This document shows, piece after piece, positions 1-7,053 of a stretch of 52,720 nucleotides of DNA (positions are counted from its first letter, which is position 1; the number at the start of each line of letters is the position of its first letter). The stretch lies in the IMG/VR virus record IMGVR_UViG_3300010885_059546, positions 1 through 52,720 of that record, one strand, 5' to 3'. Both the position numbers and the translations under genes were made by a program. The stretch is from a virus. The notes beneath the pieces were generated by a model. The model searched no databases. It was not told the DNA's origin and saw nothing but the letters and a program-made list of their open reading frames with translations.

Positions 1-1079
1 GCATCGTCGAGAAGACCACGAGCATAGCTCGTCAGCGTGGTTGTGCTGGCTGTGCCCGAGCCCGTGAAGTACGGGAGAGCGTCAGCAGCACTGGTCAAGC
101 CGGCGAGAGCCGCAAGTTCAGCATCGTAAGCCTGAACGTCCGTGCCAATCACAACACCGAGGTTGGTGCGAGCAGTCGGAGCATCCGTCGCGCCCGTACC
201 GCCATTAGCGACGGGAACAGCCGAAGCGTTCCACGTGCCAGTCGTAACCGTTCCGAGGGTAGTGATGGTGTTCTGGCCTACATAGGTGCTGGCAATGTCG
301 ACGCTGTCGGCGTTGACAGTGATCCTGTCGGCCGTGCCGCCCACGTCGAGGGTGTTGCCATTCTTCGTGAGACCTGCGCCGGCTGTAACCGAACCCGCAC
401 CACTGAACTGCGTGAAAGCAAGAGCAGTCGTGCCAAGAACCACCGCTCCGTCAGTCGTCAGAACCCAACCACTGTCGTGGTTGACTGTTCCCTCTTCGAC
501 GAATGTGAAGAGACCGGAAGTAACATCATCATTGGAATTTGCGTCGTCAGACCTCGACCAAGCTCCAGCGGCCACGACATAGATGCCGTTCTCGCTGGCG
601 ACAGTCTGGGCCTTGACGAGGACTCGGTTTCCTGCGACCACCGAGACACCGTCGATCGTCTGAGCGCCCGAGAGCGTGATGTTCGCTGTCGTTGCGGCTC
701 TGACCGAATCTTTGACATCAAGACCTTGCTTGACGGCATCGACGTATTCCAAAGTCGCAAGCCTCTTGTTTCCAGCGTAGACGTCGCCGCCCACGTACAA
801 ATCAGCACTGTCGGCAATTCTGACGGCGCCCGATCCGTTCGGATCAAGCGTGAGGTCGCCGTTGGCGTCAACCGAGCTGATCGTGTTGCCGCTAAAATTA
901 ATATTGTCTACTTGACCGACCCTGTAAGCAAGACTGTTCCACACTGTGGAGCCGTCGCCAACCTTCATCTTCTTTGTGTCCGTCTCCAAACCCATCTCAC
1001 CCGCGGACAATATCGGGTTGAGGCTTGACCAGGTAGCCGCCAAGCCCCTGCGTATCTGAATGATTGTCTCTGCTGCCAT
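1..1079 (-). CDS. tail fibre / receptor-binding protein, C-terminus cut by window edge
   Basis: The reading frame opens at an ATG behind a good ribosome site (AAGGAG) and runs off the left edge after about 359 codons, so the C-terminal tip is missing. Residues 1-50 resemble the small N-terminal domain of the major tropism determinant and related fibres (IQIRRG near residue 7, GEMGLETDT near 27, KVGDGST near 39). Residues about 122-230 form a module that recurs in the 1180-residue baseplate protein encoded at 30519-34061. Further on, NGGTGAT and ARTNLGV match the short repeats of phage fibre shafts. It should be a virion surface fibre that contacts the host. Its base composition is visibly richer in G and C than that of its neighbours, which may mean recent acquisition. 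The fibre assignment is fairly secure; the receptor is unknown. Confidence 0.8.
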   Translation of the reverse strand, partial: MAAETIIQIRRGLAATWSSLNPILSAGEMGLETDTKKMKVGDGSTVWNSLAYRVGQVDNINFSGNTISSVDANGDLTLDPNGSGAVRIADSADLYVGGDVYAGNKRLATLEYVDAVKQGLDVKDSVRAATTANITLSGAQTIDGVSVVAGNRVLVKAQTVASENGIYVVAAGAWSRSDDANSNDDVTSGLFTFVEEGTVNHDSGWVLTTDGAVVLGTTALAFTQFSGAGSVTAGAGLTKNGNTLDVGGTADRITVNADSVDIASTYVGQNTITTLGTVTTGTWNASAVPVANGGTGATDAPTARTNLGVVIGTDVQAYDAELAALAGLTSAADALPYFTGSGTASTTTLTSYARGLLDD

Positions 1080-1111
1080 TCTTTTTTCTCCTTGAGTTAA
1101 TACAAGTTTAG

Positions 1112-1408
1112 CTAAATCGCATCTAGGTCTCCACCATCTATGTTAGTAGTGTTGGCCTGAATATATGTATTCAAGTTCGTTATTTTTTCCGCAGGAATCT
1201 GTGGAATGTTAGCGATTCTTATTCCTTGTTGAGGAACCCATACCGCTGGAATCGTAAAATTTTGTCTATATTTCACGAGTGCGGAAGAGTTTTGCAAGGT
1301 TCTGTCTTCAAGATTTTGAATCTCAGCATTAGCAGAAATTATTTCCGCTCTCATCTTTAAGGCATCGGCTTTGTCCCTTGCCATGGCCAGCCTTTTTCTT
1401 GCATCCAT
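1112..1408 (-). CDS. small hypothetical protein upstream of the tail fibre gene
   Basis: This 98-residue protein has a strong ribosome site (GGAGG, six bases before the ATG). The first half is rich in Ala, Lys, Arg and Glu and is predicted helical (DARKRLAMARDKADALK). The second half is richer in Ile, Pro and Asn. It is transcribed just before the tail fibre, with a gap of about 32 bases, so it may be a small structural or fibre-assembly protein. I recognise no family, and the function is inferred only from position. Confidence 0.6.
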   Translation of the reverse strand: MDARKRLAMARDKADALKMRAEIISANAEIQNLEDRTLQNSSALVKYRQNFTIPAVWVPQQGIRIANIPQIPAEKITNLNTYIQANTTNIDGGDLDAI

Positions 1409-1464
1409 TTAAAACCTCCTTGTTTTATGGATCACCTTCTAATGATATATACGAGCGTCACATG

Positions 1465-1493
1465 TTGTTTCGCGACCTAATCTCTGCTATAAT
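1465..1493 (+). promoter_or_regulatory. sigma-70-like promoter
   Basis: TTGTTT and TATAAT are separated by exactly 17 bases in the divergent gap between two genes, and the -10 box ends 28 bases before the downstream ATG at 1522. This is the best match to a host housekeeping promoter in the window. It suggests early or constitutive expression of the plus-strand genes that follow. Confidence 0.55.
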
Positions 1494-1521
1494 GTCATTT
1501 ACTCAAACAATTGGAGAAAAA

Positions 1522-1791
1522 ATGGGAAACATCCCGTATAATTACAGACTCGGCCTCATTGAGGCCACCAACTATGTCCTTGAAAACTACCAGATCAAGT
1601 TTTTGGGTAAGTATGTTTTACTCAAGCACCAAAAAGACGGATCGCATGAAGAAATAGGGCACTGGGTTGGTAGTTCTCTGGTGTTGGACTCCACAAATGA
1701 ATTAGATGAGAAGGAAAGCATTAACGCGATCAGCGTCTGCTCAACTACCACCAAAAGAATAGAAAATGATATTAATGGAACATCGATATAA
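1522..1791 (+). CDS. small hypothetical protein
   Basis: This 89-residue protein begins MGNIPYNYRLG. A longer in-frame ORF extends upstream, but it would overlap the divergent gene and the promoter. The ATG at 1522 has TTGGAGA five bases before it, so I chose this start. The sequence suggests a small alpha/beta protein (LGKYVLLKHQ, GHWVGSSLVL). It sits alone on the plus strand behind a good promoter, as expected of a small early phage gene. No family is recognised. Confidence 0.55.
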   Translation: MGNIPYNYRLGLIEATNYVLENYQIKFLGKYVLLKHQKDGSHEEIGHWVGSSLVLDSTNELDEKESINAISVCSTTTKRIENDINGTSI

Positions 1792-1855
1792 AATAGTAGG
1801 CATCATTTCTGCCATCGCTTTTTGCGTCGGATATTTGATCGGTTTGAATTGGTAG
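1775..1855 (+). CDS. possible 26-residue membrane micropeptide
   Basis: An ATG overlapping the last 17 bases of the preceding gene in another frame opens a 26-codon ORF ending in TAG. The product is a short basic N-terminus (MEHRYK) followed by a hydrophobic stretch (IVGIISAIAFCVGYLIGL) long enough to cross a membrane once. No clear ribosome site is visible, so translation would rely on coupling to the upstream gene. Short single-pass peptides are common in phage early regions. The call rests only on composition and overlap. Confidence 0.3.
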   Translation: MEHRYKIVGIISAIAFCVGYLIGLNW

Positions 1856-1862
1856 CCCCACG

Positions 1863-2177
1863 TCAGTCCATAAAAATATCTTCGTTAGGTTTTGATTCTC
1901 TACTTTTGTTCTCTTCATCTGCTATCATTTTTTCTATATTTACTAGAGCGCGGCCCACTTCGGTCTTGCTCATGTTCTTCATAGATCTCGAAGCCAAGTC
2001 CAAGATCCAATTTTTATTGATGTCGCCTCTGGATGACTTATTTCTATCCATTTTCTCTTCGGCTACGGACGCTTCTCGCATAGCAACAATCAAGTGTTTC
2101 TTCACACCTTGCATGTGATGACTCGTGCACGCTTCGATTGCCCTTCCTATAATTTTTTTCAATTCTTCGTTTTTCAT
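1863..2177 (-). CDS. small hypothetical protein downstream of the large terminase
   Basis: This 104-residue, highly charged, mostly helical protein (KKIIGRAIEAC, KHLIVAMREAS) starts one base after the terminase stop codon and is therefore translated in the same operon. Small terminase and packaging helpers can lie beside the large subunit, so a packaging role is possible. It lacks the pattern seen in gp16-like small terminases, and a better small-terminase candidate lies at 50129-50578. Confidence 0.6.
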   Translation of the reverse strand: MKNEELKKIIGRAIEACTSHHMQGVKKHLIVAMREASVAEEKMDRNKSSRGDINKNWILDLASRSMKNMSKTEVGRALVNIEKMIADEENKSRESKPNEDIFMD

Positions 2178-2178
2178 T

Positions 2179-3996
2179 TTACCATCCGAATTCTTTGAGT
2201 ATCGGGCTGTTTCTTCTCATATCTTGCTTTTCGTCTATAGAGAAGTTGTCGCTTGGCGATTTTATCTCGAACCAGTCTGAAACACCACCTTCTAACACTT
2301 CTTTTTTTATGTCGTCCATCGGCCCTCCCTTCTTTAAAATGGATTGTTCGACATATTCTACATTTAAGGGCATACCCCTAATCCTTTCATCTCTCACATA
2401 CAACGCTAAGCACAATGCCATGATGGCGTCGTCGTGCTTTCCCTTTATGGCTTCGGCTCTCTTTTTCTGCGGGCTGTATATGAATGTTTTAAGCTCATTG
2501 ACCAGACGGTGGCTGTTTATCCTCACAGTCCCATTCATTAGTCTGTTCTGCATCGCCTCCAAGAATATTGGTCTGTTGGACGGCCCCATCTTGATTCCTA
2601 GTTTCGTGGATGACTTTTTACTTTCATAATAGACAGCCTCGTATCCCATGTCGTTGCTTAGGCTATTGAGTACCGCACCTCCGACCGAGTTGTTTTCCAC
2701 GACTACTGTGGCCGTGTTGTAATATATCCCGATTTGGTTGATTATTTGCGCAAATATGTTCGGCGGCACCAAGTTGCTATAGAATTCACACACTTGCTCC
2801 AGGCTCACGGCGTCTATTATTTCAAAGCATGAGTTGTCCCCGTCTCTGCCCACGCCTTCCGCGCAATCGACTCCGATTATGTACTCGTGACCGGCCATTG
2901 GCTCCTTCCATATCCATAAAGCACCTTCCTCCCACTGTTGTTTCTGCTGCGACTCGTTGGTCCATTTATTGAAGGCTGTTCTTACGGGCACTGTGCTTCT
3001 GGCTCCTCTGTCGTATTGACTTATGACGTTAGAGGAGATGTAGGTGTCGCCGGACCCGAGGAAGTCTCTCAAGACTTCTTGTTGCCAGCCCTTCTCTCCG
3101 AGATTGGCACGCATAGCTTCGGCCCATTCCGGATTTGCGTAGACCGGGTGCTCCCAGTAGTCCAAATCTATGATGTTAAAAAAGTTTCTGCCCGCTTGGG
3201 CCTCGTGATATGTTTCCTCATACCAGTTCCCCAACCCGTTGACAGTAGAAATTATTTCTATATGTCCGCCCGTTGCGATCACCGGATACATCGCTTTCCA
3301 GTGTTCGTCCATTTTGTCTATGAAGGCGGCCTCGTCTATCATAATGTAAGTGGCTGACTTACCACGAGCCGCCTCTGGCGTGTAAAAGCATATTTTTGAT
3401 CCTACGTCGTTAAAACTCTTTTCGTGCTTGGTTATGTCTGCATTGTTTTTGTCGTACATCCAATAGGGGAAGTTGTCCATTGCTCTGCGGGCTATGTCAC
3501 CGGCGGCGAGCGCCTCCCTGTCCGTCTTTGACAAGAAATATATTTGCTGGTCTTTCTGGAACATGCACTTCCACAAACCCCAGAGAACAGTTACGGTGCT
3601 TAATCCTCCCTGTCTGAACTTGGATATCATGTTAAACCTATTGACGTCGTACTCGTTAATGACCCTCCTCTGGTACTTGTAGAGCACGAATGGTATGGTT
3701 CCGAATTTGGGGTGCAATATTTTCACGTACCGGTGACAGAAGTAGAGAAAACTCTTTGCGCACTTTATGACTTCTTCTATCTGCTTATCGGCGGAGAAGG
3801 AATTCAAGTCTTCTACCTTCTCGCCGACTGGAATGTCCATCTCGTACTGGCTCAACTCATAGAACGAAGAATAGATTTTGTCCCATTCCGGATCCCGGAC
3901 CATTTCTTTTGTGTTTTTGAACCTAAAATAGAAGTCCTCGAAGGACTCTGTCGGATATGCCAGCCCTTCGGGCATCTGATTTTTTCCATTTTTCAT
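2179..3996 (-). CDS. terminase large subunit (gp17-like packaging ATPase/nuclease)
   Basis: This protein of about 605 residues is the motor that threads DNA into the prohead and cuts it. The N-terminal ATPase has a Walker A-like loop (KFRQGGLST, near 127), Walker B with catalytic acid (YIMIDEAAF, D222-E223) and a coupling motif (STVNG, near 251). The C-terminal RNase H-like nuclease shows its acidic residues in IIGVDCAEG (D378), VVVENNSVGG (E435) and KHDDAIMAL (D523/D524). The canonical GKT lysine of Walker A is absent, a variant I recall from other phage terminases with an RQ-x-G-x-ST loop. A TTG precedes the ATG by one codon; I chose the ATG. No clear ribosome site is seen. Its order and length match the T4-type family. 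Confidence 0.95.
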   Translation of the reverse strand: MKNGKNQMPEGLAYPTESFEDFYFRFKNTKEMVRDPEWDKIYSSFYELSQYEMDIPVGEKVEDLNSFSADKQIEEVIKCAKSFLYFCHRYVKILHPKFGTIPFVLYKYQRRVINEYDVNRFNMISKFRQGGLSTVTVLWGLWKCMFQKDQQIYFLSKTDREALAAGDIARRAMDNFPYWMYDKNNADITKHEKSFNDVGSKICFYTPEAARGKSATYIMIDEAAFIDKMDEHWKAMYPVIATGGHIEIISTVNGLGNWYEETYHEAQAGRNFFNIIDLDYWEHPVYANPEWAEAMRANLGEKGWQQEVLRDFLGSGDTYISSNVISQYDRGARSTVPVRTAFNKWTNESQQKQQWEEGALWIWKEPMAGHEYIIGVDCAEGVGRDGDNSCFEIIDAVSLEQVCEFYSNLVPPNIFAQIINQIGIYYNTATVVVENNSVGGAVLNSLSNDMGYEAVYYESKKSSTKLGIKMGPSNRPIFLEAMQNRLMNGTVRINSHRLVNELKTFIYSPQKKRAEAIKGKHDDAIMALCLALYVRDERIRGMPLNVEYVEQSILKKGGPMDDIKKEVLEGGVSDWFEIKSPSDNFSIDEKQDMRRNSPILKEFGW

Positions 3997-4005
3997 CAAC
4001 GTATT

Positions 4006-4026
4006 ATATGTAGTTCATCTACATAT
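4006..4026. repeat. 8-bp perfect inverted repeat between divergent genes
   Basis: ATATGTAG and CTACATAT flank a 5-base spacer, midway between the start of the large terminase and a divergent plus-strand gene. Its position and symmetry suit a protein-binding operator or a hairpin controlling both directions. It has no T-run, so it is not a typical terminator. Confidence 0.35.
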
Positions 4027-4030
4027 TCGC

Positions 4031-4213
4031 ATGAAAAACCAAGATGATCGCAACAAAAGATTATTCACTTCAAGTGTCGCCACATTTTGGATTTTAAAAT
4101 CCGCCCTAGGAGGCATTATTTACGCCACGGCAGCCTTCTTCACGAAGCAAGGTTGGGAACGTTGGAATACAACTAAACTTTTTGATATTGACCGATTCCG
4201 CATAAACAAATAA
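4031..4213 (+). CDS. small putative membrane protein
   Basis: This 60-residue protein has a basic N-terminus (KNQDDRNKR), one likely membrane segment (about residues 14-37, ATFWILKSALGGIIYATAAF) and a short polar tail. No strong ribosome site is visible, so the start is uncertain. It opens a plus-strand group that runs through the ferritin-like gene and lies close to the next gene. No family is recognised. Confidence 0.45.
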   Translation: MKNQDDRNKRLFTSSVATFWILKSALGGIIYATAAFFTKQGWERWNTTKLFDIDRFRINK

Positions 4214-4236
4214 CATTGGCGGCCATGAGGTCACCA

Positions 4237-4524
4237 ATGTATAAATACATTCTAAACAACATAATACCCGCCGACGATCTCCACTGGGACGACTTTGAAA
4301 ATAAGTATGTTTCCCTATCTGAGGATGAGACGAACGAGATCATCTCCGCTTGCTTGAAAAACGGAATAACGGAATTGGAAAAAGTCACCAAGGTCGTAAA
4401 TTGGGCCGGTAGCATCCGAATCGGCCAAATACTTTGGAAAAATTATATCATGGGATCCGTGGACATATGCGGATTCGATGATGCCGGCGAACCTATGTTT
4501 TCTATAAAGAAAGGAAATGAATAA
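4237..4524 (+). CDS. hypothetical protein upstream of ferritin-like gene
   Basis: This 95-residue protein begins MYKYILNNIIPADD. In-frame TTG and ATG codons lie 21 and 12 bases upstream, but GAGG is placed six bases before the ATG at 4237, which supports this start. The product is acidic and probably helical in its first half. Its stop codon overlaps the start of the ferritin-like gene by one base (TAATG), so the two are translationally coupled and may work together. No family is recognised. Confidence 0.55.
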   Translation: MYKYILNNIIPADDLHWDDFENKYVSLSEDETNEIISACLKNGITELEKVTKVVNWAGSIRIGQILWKNYIMGSVDICGFDDAGEPMFSIKKGNE

Positions 4525-5000
4525 TGAGTATTGATGAATTTGTGGCTCTTCTGAGCAAAGATTTGGCAAACGAATACAGCCACTGGCATTTTTACATGCA
4601 AGCAGCCACGAATGTTAAGGGGTTGCACCGTCAAGAACTGAGCGAGTTCTTTTTAGAACAAGCTGAGGGCGAGATGAAGCATGTGAACGAGTTCCGAAAA
4701 GTCATCCAAGGCCTAATCACCAGAAGGGAATTGGCCGCAAAAGTTCCCAATTTGGTGGCTTATTTCAAGGATGGACTTTCTTGTCCTAAGGCACTTTTGC
4801 TTGCTGCTTTAGAGATGGAAGACCAAGTTGTGAACAATTATGTGACTAGGATTGAGCAAGCCTCCTCTTTGCAAGAAAATGGCGGGCAAGATAGGGATGA
4901 TGGCAAATATGTAGAACTTTTCTTGGAAGACCAGATAATGGACAGCAGATCTGATGCTGACAACATACGTGAAATGCTAGAAAATGCTATTGACGCATAA
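4524..5000 (+). CDS. ferritin-like four-helix di-iron protein
   Basis: This 158-residue protein has the length of bacterial ferritins and bacterioferritins. E17 (LANEYSH) and E50-x-x-H53 (GEMKHVNEF) are 33 residues apart, as in ferroxidase site A of that family. Further ligand candidates are E97/E99 (ALEMEDQVV) and E135/Q137 (FLEDQIMD). The last helix ends in QxxD where ferritins have QxxE. Such proteins oxidise and store Fe(II) in the cytoplasm; a Dps-like or cargo role is also possible. It is coupled to the preceding small gene and lies in a plus-strand accessory group. A ferritin in a phage suggests control of host iron or oxidative stress during infection. Confidence in the fold is high; ferroxidase activity is inferred. 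Confidence 0.8.
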   Translation: MSIDEFVALLSKDLANEYSHWHFYMQAATNVKGLHRQELSEFFLEQAEGEMKHVNEFRKVIQGLITRRELAAKVPNLVAYFKDGLSCPKALLLAALEMEDQVVNNYVTRIEQASSLQENGGQDRDDGKYVELFLEDQIMDSRSDADNIREMLENAIDA

Positions 5001-5064
5001 GATTATTGTGATAAGATGTCTCGAAGATGATTGATTACCTGAACTTTATGAAAGGAGTTCAAAC

Positions 5065-5343
5065 ATGTCGACAGGTTATTGTTTGGTCCGAAACCTTCCC
5101 GTCTGGAAGTTCTGCTACAAGGGAACCCACAGCAAGCCCATTCGCACGACCATTGCGGTCATTGAGAACAAGGGCAATGTGGTGAGGGGTTATGTCTTGC
5201 GTCGGGGCAACGTCGTTTGCGCCCGACTCCAGGATGCACCCATCAGATCCTTCAAGAAGAGCGAAATCGCTTCGGTGAAGGACGGAATGAAGTCCACGCT
5301 TAGCAAGCACCCGCTGGCCGATCTGATCGTTCACGGCGCTTGA
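5065..5343 (+). CDS. small basic hypothetical protein
   Basis: This 92-residue protein has a strong ribosome site (AAGGAG) and is followed by a textbook terminator. It is basic and probably beta-rich (TIAVIENKG, VRGYVLRRGNVVCARL), with a Lys-rich second half. Codon choice is richer in G and C than in most neighbours. It may be a small nucleic-acid-binding or host-takeover protein, but this is a guess from charge alone. Confidence 0.6.
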   Translation: MSTGYCLVRNLPVWKFCYKGTHSKPIRTTIAVIENKGNVVRGYVLRRGNVVCARLQDAPIRSFKKSEIASVKDGMKSTLSKHPLADLIVHGA

Positions 5344-5365
5344 TCTAAGTAATTCGGACAACCAC

Positions 5366-5398
5366 AACCCTCCTGGCGTGCGCCAGGAGGGTTTTTTT
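5366..5398 (+). terminator. rho-independent terminator
   Basis: A near-perfect 12-bp stem (ACCCTCCTGGC pairing with GCCAGGAGGGT, loop GTGC) is followed directly by seven T residues. It lies 22 bases after the stop of the preceding gene and closes the plus-strand group 4031-5343. Confidence 0.9.
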
Positions 5399-5421
5399 GT
5401 ACCAAAATCCAATTTTTTCTT

Positions 5422-5450
5422 TTGCTCCTCCTCTAAATAAATGATATAGG
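5422..5450 (+). promoter_or_regulatory. possible sigma-70-like promoter
   Basis: TTGCTC and TATAGG are separated by 17 bases between a strong terminator and the next ribosome site. The terminator upstream means the next gene needs its own promoter, which supports the call. Confidence 0.4.
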
Positions 5451-5473
5451 GCGTAAAAACAAGGAGGACGAAA

Positions 5474-5866
5474 ATGTCTGAATTTACACTTGATGACGGA
5501 AGAAAGGCCGAGAAGGTTGAAAACAAACCCGATTCTTTGACAAAGGTCACTGAGGTGTTTGTCGAACCCAAGACCCAGAAAAAACTGGCCCAGCGTGTTA
5601 TCGAGCATTATTGTGTCTGCGATAGAGACACTGAGACTTTCGACGAGGTCACTGGCGAGGTTGTAAGCAGAGTCTCGGAAAGAGTCTGTTGCGACCAAGG
5701 AAGAGCCGAAAGTTTGTACTCTGTCAAGCCCTCCTCTGACAAGTCGCCTATGCAGCTCATTGTTGAGGACAAGATCAATTCCAAAAAGCGCTACGATCTG
5801 TACGCGTTCGCTGCCTTGGTGGTCTTGCAAGTTTTGGTTTTGGCCTACGTCGTTTTCGTGATGTGA
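5474..5866 (+). CDS. hypothetical tail-anchored membrane protein
   Basis: This 130-residue protein has an excellent ribosome site (AAGGAGGACG). Residues 1-108 are soluble and charged and contain three cysteines (CVC near 47, CC near 72). A single hydrophobic segment, about residues 111-129, ends at the C-terminus, so the protein is probably anchored by its tail with the bulk in the cytoplasm. It is a single-gene unit flanked by two terminators, a layout typical of a moron-like gene. No family is recognised. Confidence 0.6.
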   Translation: MSEFTLDDGRKAEKVENKPDSLTKVTEVFVEPKTQKKLAQRVIEHYCVCDRDTETFDEVTGEVVSRVSERVCCDQGRAESLYSVKPSSDKSPMQLIVEDKINSKKRYDLYAFAALVVLQVLVLAYVVFVM

Positions 5867-5894
5867 TCACTTATTTTTCTGTCGTTTATCCCGC

Positions 5895-5927
5895 AGCCCG
5901 GACTTCAAAATCCGGGCTTGCTTTTTT
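5895..5927 (+). terminator. rho-independent terminator
   Basis: An 8-bp stem (AGCCCGGA with TCCGGGCT, 8-base loop) is followed by TGC and six T residues, 28 bases after the stop of the plus-strand gene. The opposing minus-strand gene ends exactly at its T-run. There is no T-run in the other direction, so it acts on plus-strand transcripts. Confidence 0.8.
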
Positions 5928-6543
5928 ACTCTAGCCCCCATCTAGATTTCATCTCTGCCCACCAACTCGCCTTTATTTTTTCGGATTCTTTGACTTGATC
6001 TTCAAACTCAATCTCTTTTTTTCTTCTCTGTATTTCCTTCGCCTTCTTGTACAGCACTTCTATCCATCCCTCCCATTCATCCTTCGGAACATAGGATACG
6101 ATTTCTCCTTTTATCTCTTTATAAACGACGTAGCCTTTGTGAAGTACGACAAGTTTTGCTTCTGCATCGTCGTACTTTATCTCGAGATGCATTCCTCTAC
6201 TGAGTCCGTCAAAGTGCCATCCCACATTATAGACACCGTAAGAGACCGGATTTTTAATCTGTGCCCACTCGTCTGTTTCAGGCCTTACGTTTCCGTCTAG
6301 ATCCATAACCGGAATGCTATTCATGAATTCCGAGGTGCTGACTGGCCAAGGACTCTCTTCTTGTGATTCTTCTAAATAGTTTGTGTCCACATACGCCCCG
6401 CCCTCCGAGTGAGAGACTATCGGCTGGCCCATCATTTTAAGAACTGTCCCTATCTTGCCATTCTGGCCGATGAAGCCCTTCTTATTTGCTTCTACGGTTC
6501 TTTGCTCCCGTATTTTTGCTTCCAATTCTTCTTGTTTCGACAA
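5926..6543 (-). CDS. hypothetical protein overlapping mscL
   Basis: This 205-residue protein starts with TTG, supported by AGGAG six bases upstream, inside the last 62 bases of the MscL gene. It has a charged N-terminal helix, a middle part with GVYNVGWHFDG and a Lys/Glu-rich C-terminal helix (residues about 165-200). It is translated after MscL from the same transcript. No family is recognised; a soluble cytoplasmic protein is expected. The alternative is a start at one of the methionines near residue 37, which have no better ribosome site. Confidence 0.6.
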   Translation of the reverse strand: MSKQEELEAKIREQRTVEANKKGFIGQNGKIGTVLKMMGQPIVSHSEGGAYVDTNYLEESQEESPWPVSTSEFMNSIPVMDLDGNVRPETDEWAQIKNPVSYGVYNVGWHFDGLSRGMHLEIKYDDAEAKLVVLHKGYVVYKEIKGEIVSYVPKDEWEGWIEVLYKKAKEIQRRKKEIEFEDQVKESEKIKASWWAEMKSRWGLE

Positions 6544-6985
6544 TTATATCTCCTGTGCAAAAGGGACACTTCTTGGCCGCAGCATTAATTTTCCCACAAC
6601 AGTGCGGGCACTCTTTCAAGTTCGGAGCCTCGCGACCAACGATCCGACCGACCAGTTTAATATAGAGCAAGTAGATTAGTATCGATATCAGTATGAAGTC
6701 AACAAACACTCCGAAAAAGTTCCCGATTTTAAAATCTAGTCCTTTTGTCGGGGAGAAAGTCCATTCTCGCCACCCCTCGCCAGTCTTGGATAAGAGAAAG
6801 GTAAACAAAGGCATTACGAGATAGTCCGATATTCCATATACAACTTTGTTAAATGAGTTGCCTAGCATTATTCCAACCGCCAACTTTAACATATCGTCCT
6901 TGAATGCGAAGTTCTTATACTCGCGCAACTCTTTCTCGCCTATCATTGACTTTATTTGTAATTCTGCCTCTTGGTTTTTGCGCAT
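6482..6985 (-). CDS. mscL: large-conductance mechanosensitive channel with C-terminal zinc ribbon
   Basis: MscL is a homopentamer in the inner membrane that opens a wide pore under membrane tension and releases solutes after osmotic downshock. Residues 23-60 match the family N-terminus and first membrane helix (KNFAFKDDMLKLAVGIMLG; then YLVMP near 55). The second helix lies at about 88-112 (FGVFVDFILISILIYLL). The usual C-terminal bundle is replaced by a zinc ribbon with two CPxC pairs (C126/C129 and C140/C143). Length (167) is close to normal. No clear ribosome site is seen before the ATG. Some cellular MscLs also carry such ribbons, so it may come from a host. A role in osmotic protection during infection, or in lysis, is inferred. 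Confidence 0.85.
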   Translation of the reverse strand: MRKNQEAELQIKSMIGEKELREYKNFAFKDDMLKLAVGIMLGNSFNKVVYGISDYLVMPLFTFLLSKTGEGWREWTFSPTKGLDFKIGNFFGVFVDFILISILIYLLYIKLVGRIVGREAPNLKECPHCCGKINAAAKKCPFCTGDIIVETRRIGSKNTGAKNRRSK

Positions 6986-7053
6986 TGTTGAAAATTATTT
7001 AGACATTTTGATCGTCAATATCTAGATATATTTAGGACAAACAAGGAGGTTGC

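Noticed and set aside
286-1028. Plus- and minus-strand ORFs overlapping the left-edge fibre
   Set aside because: They are shadow frames of the fibre, lacking ribosome sites and recognisable domains.
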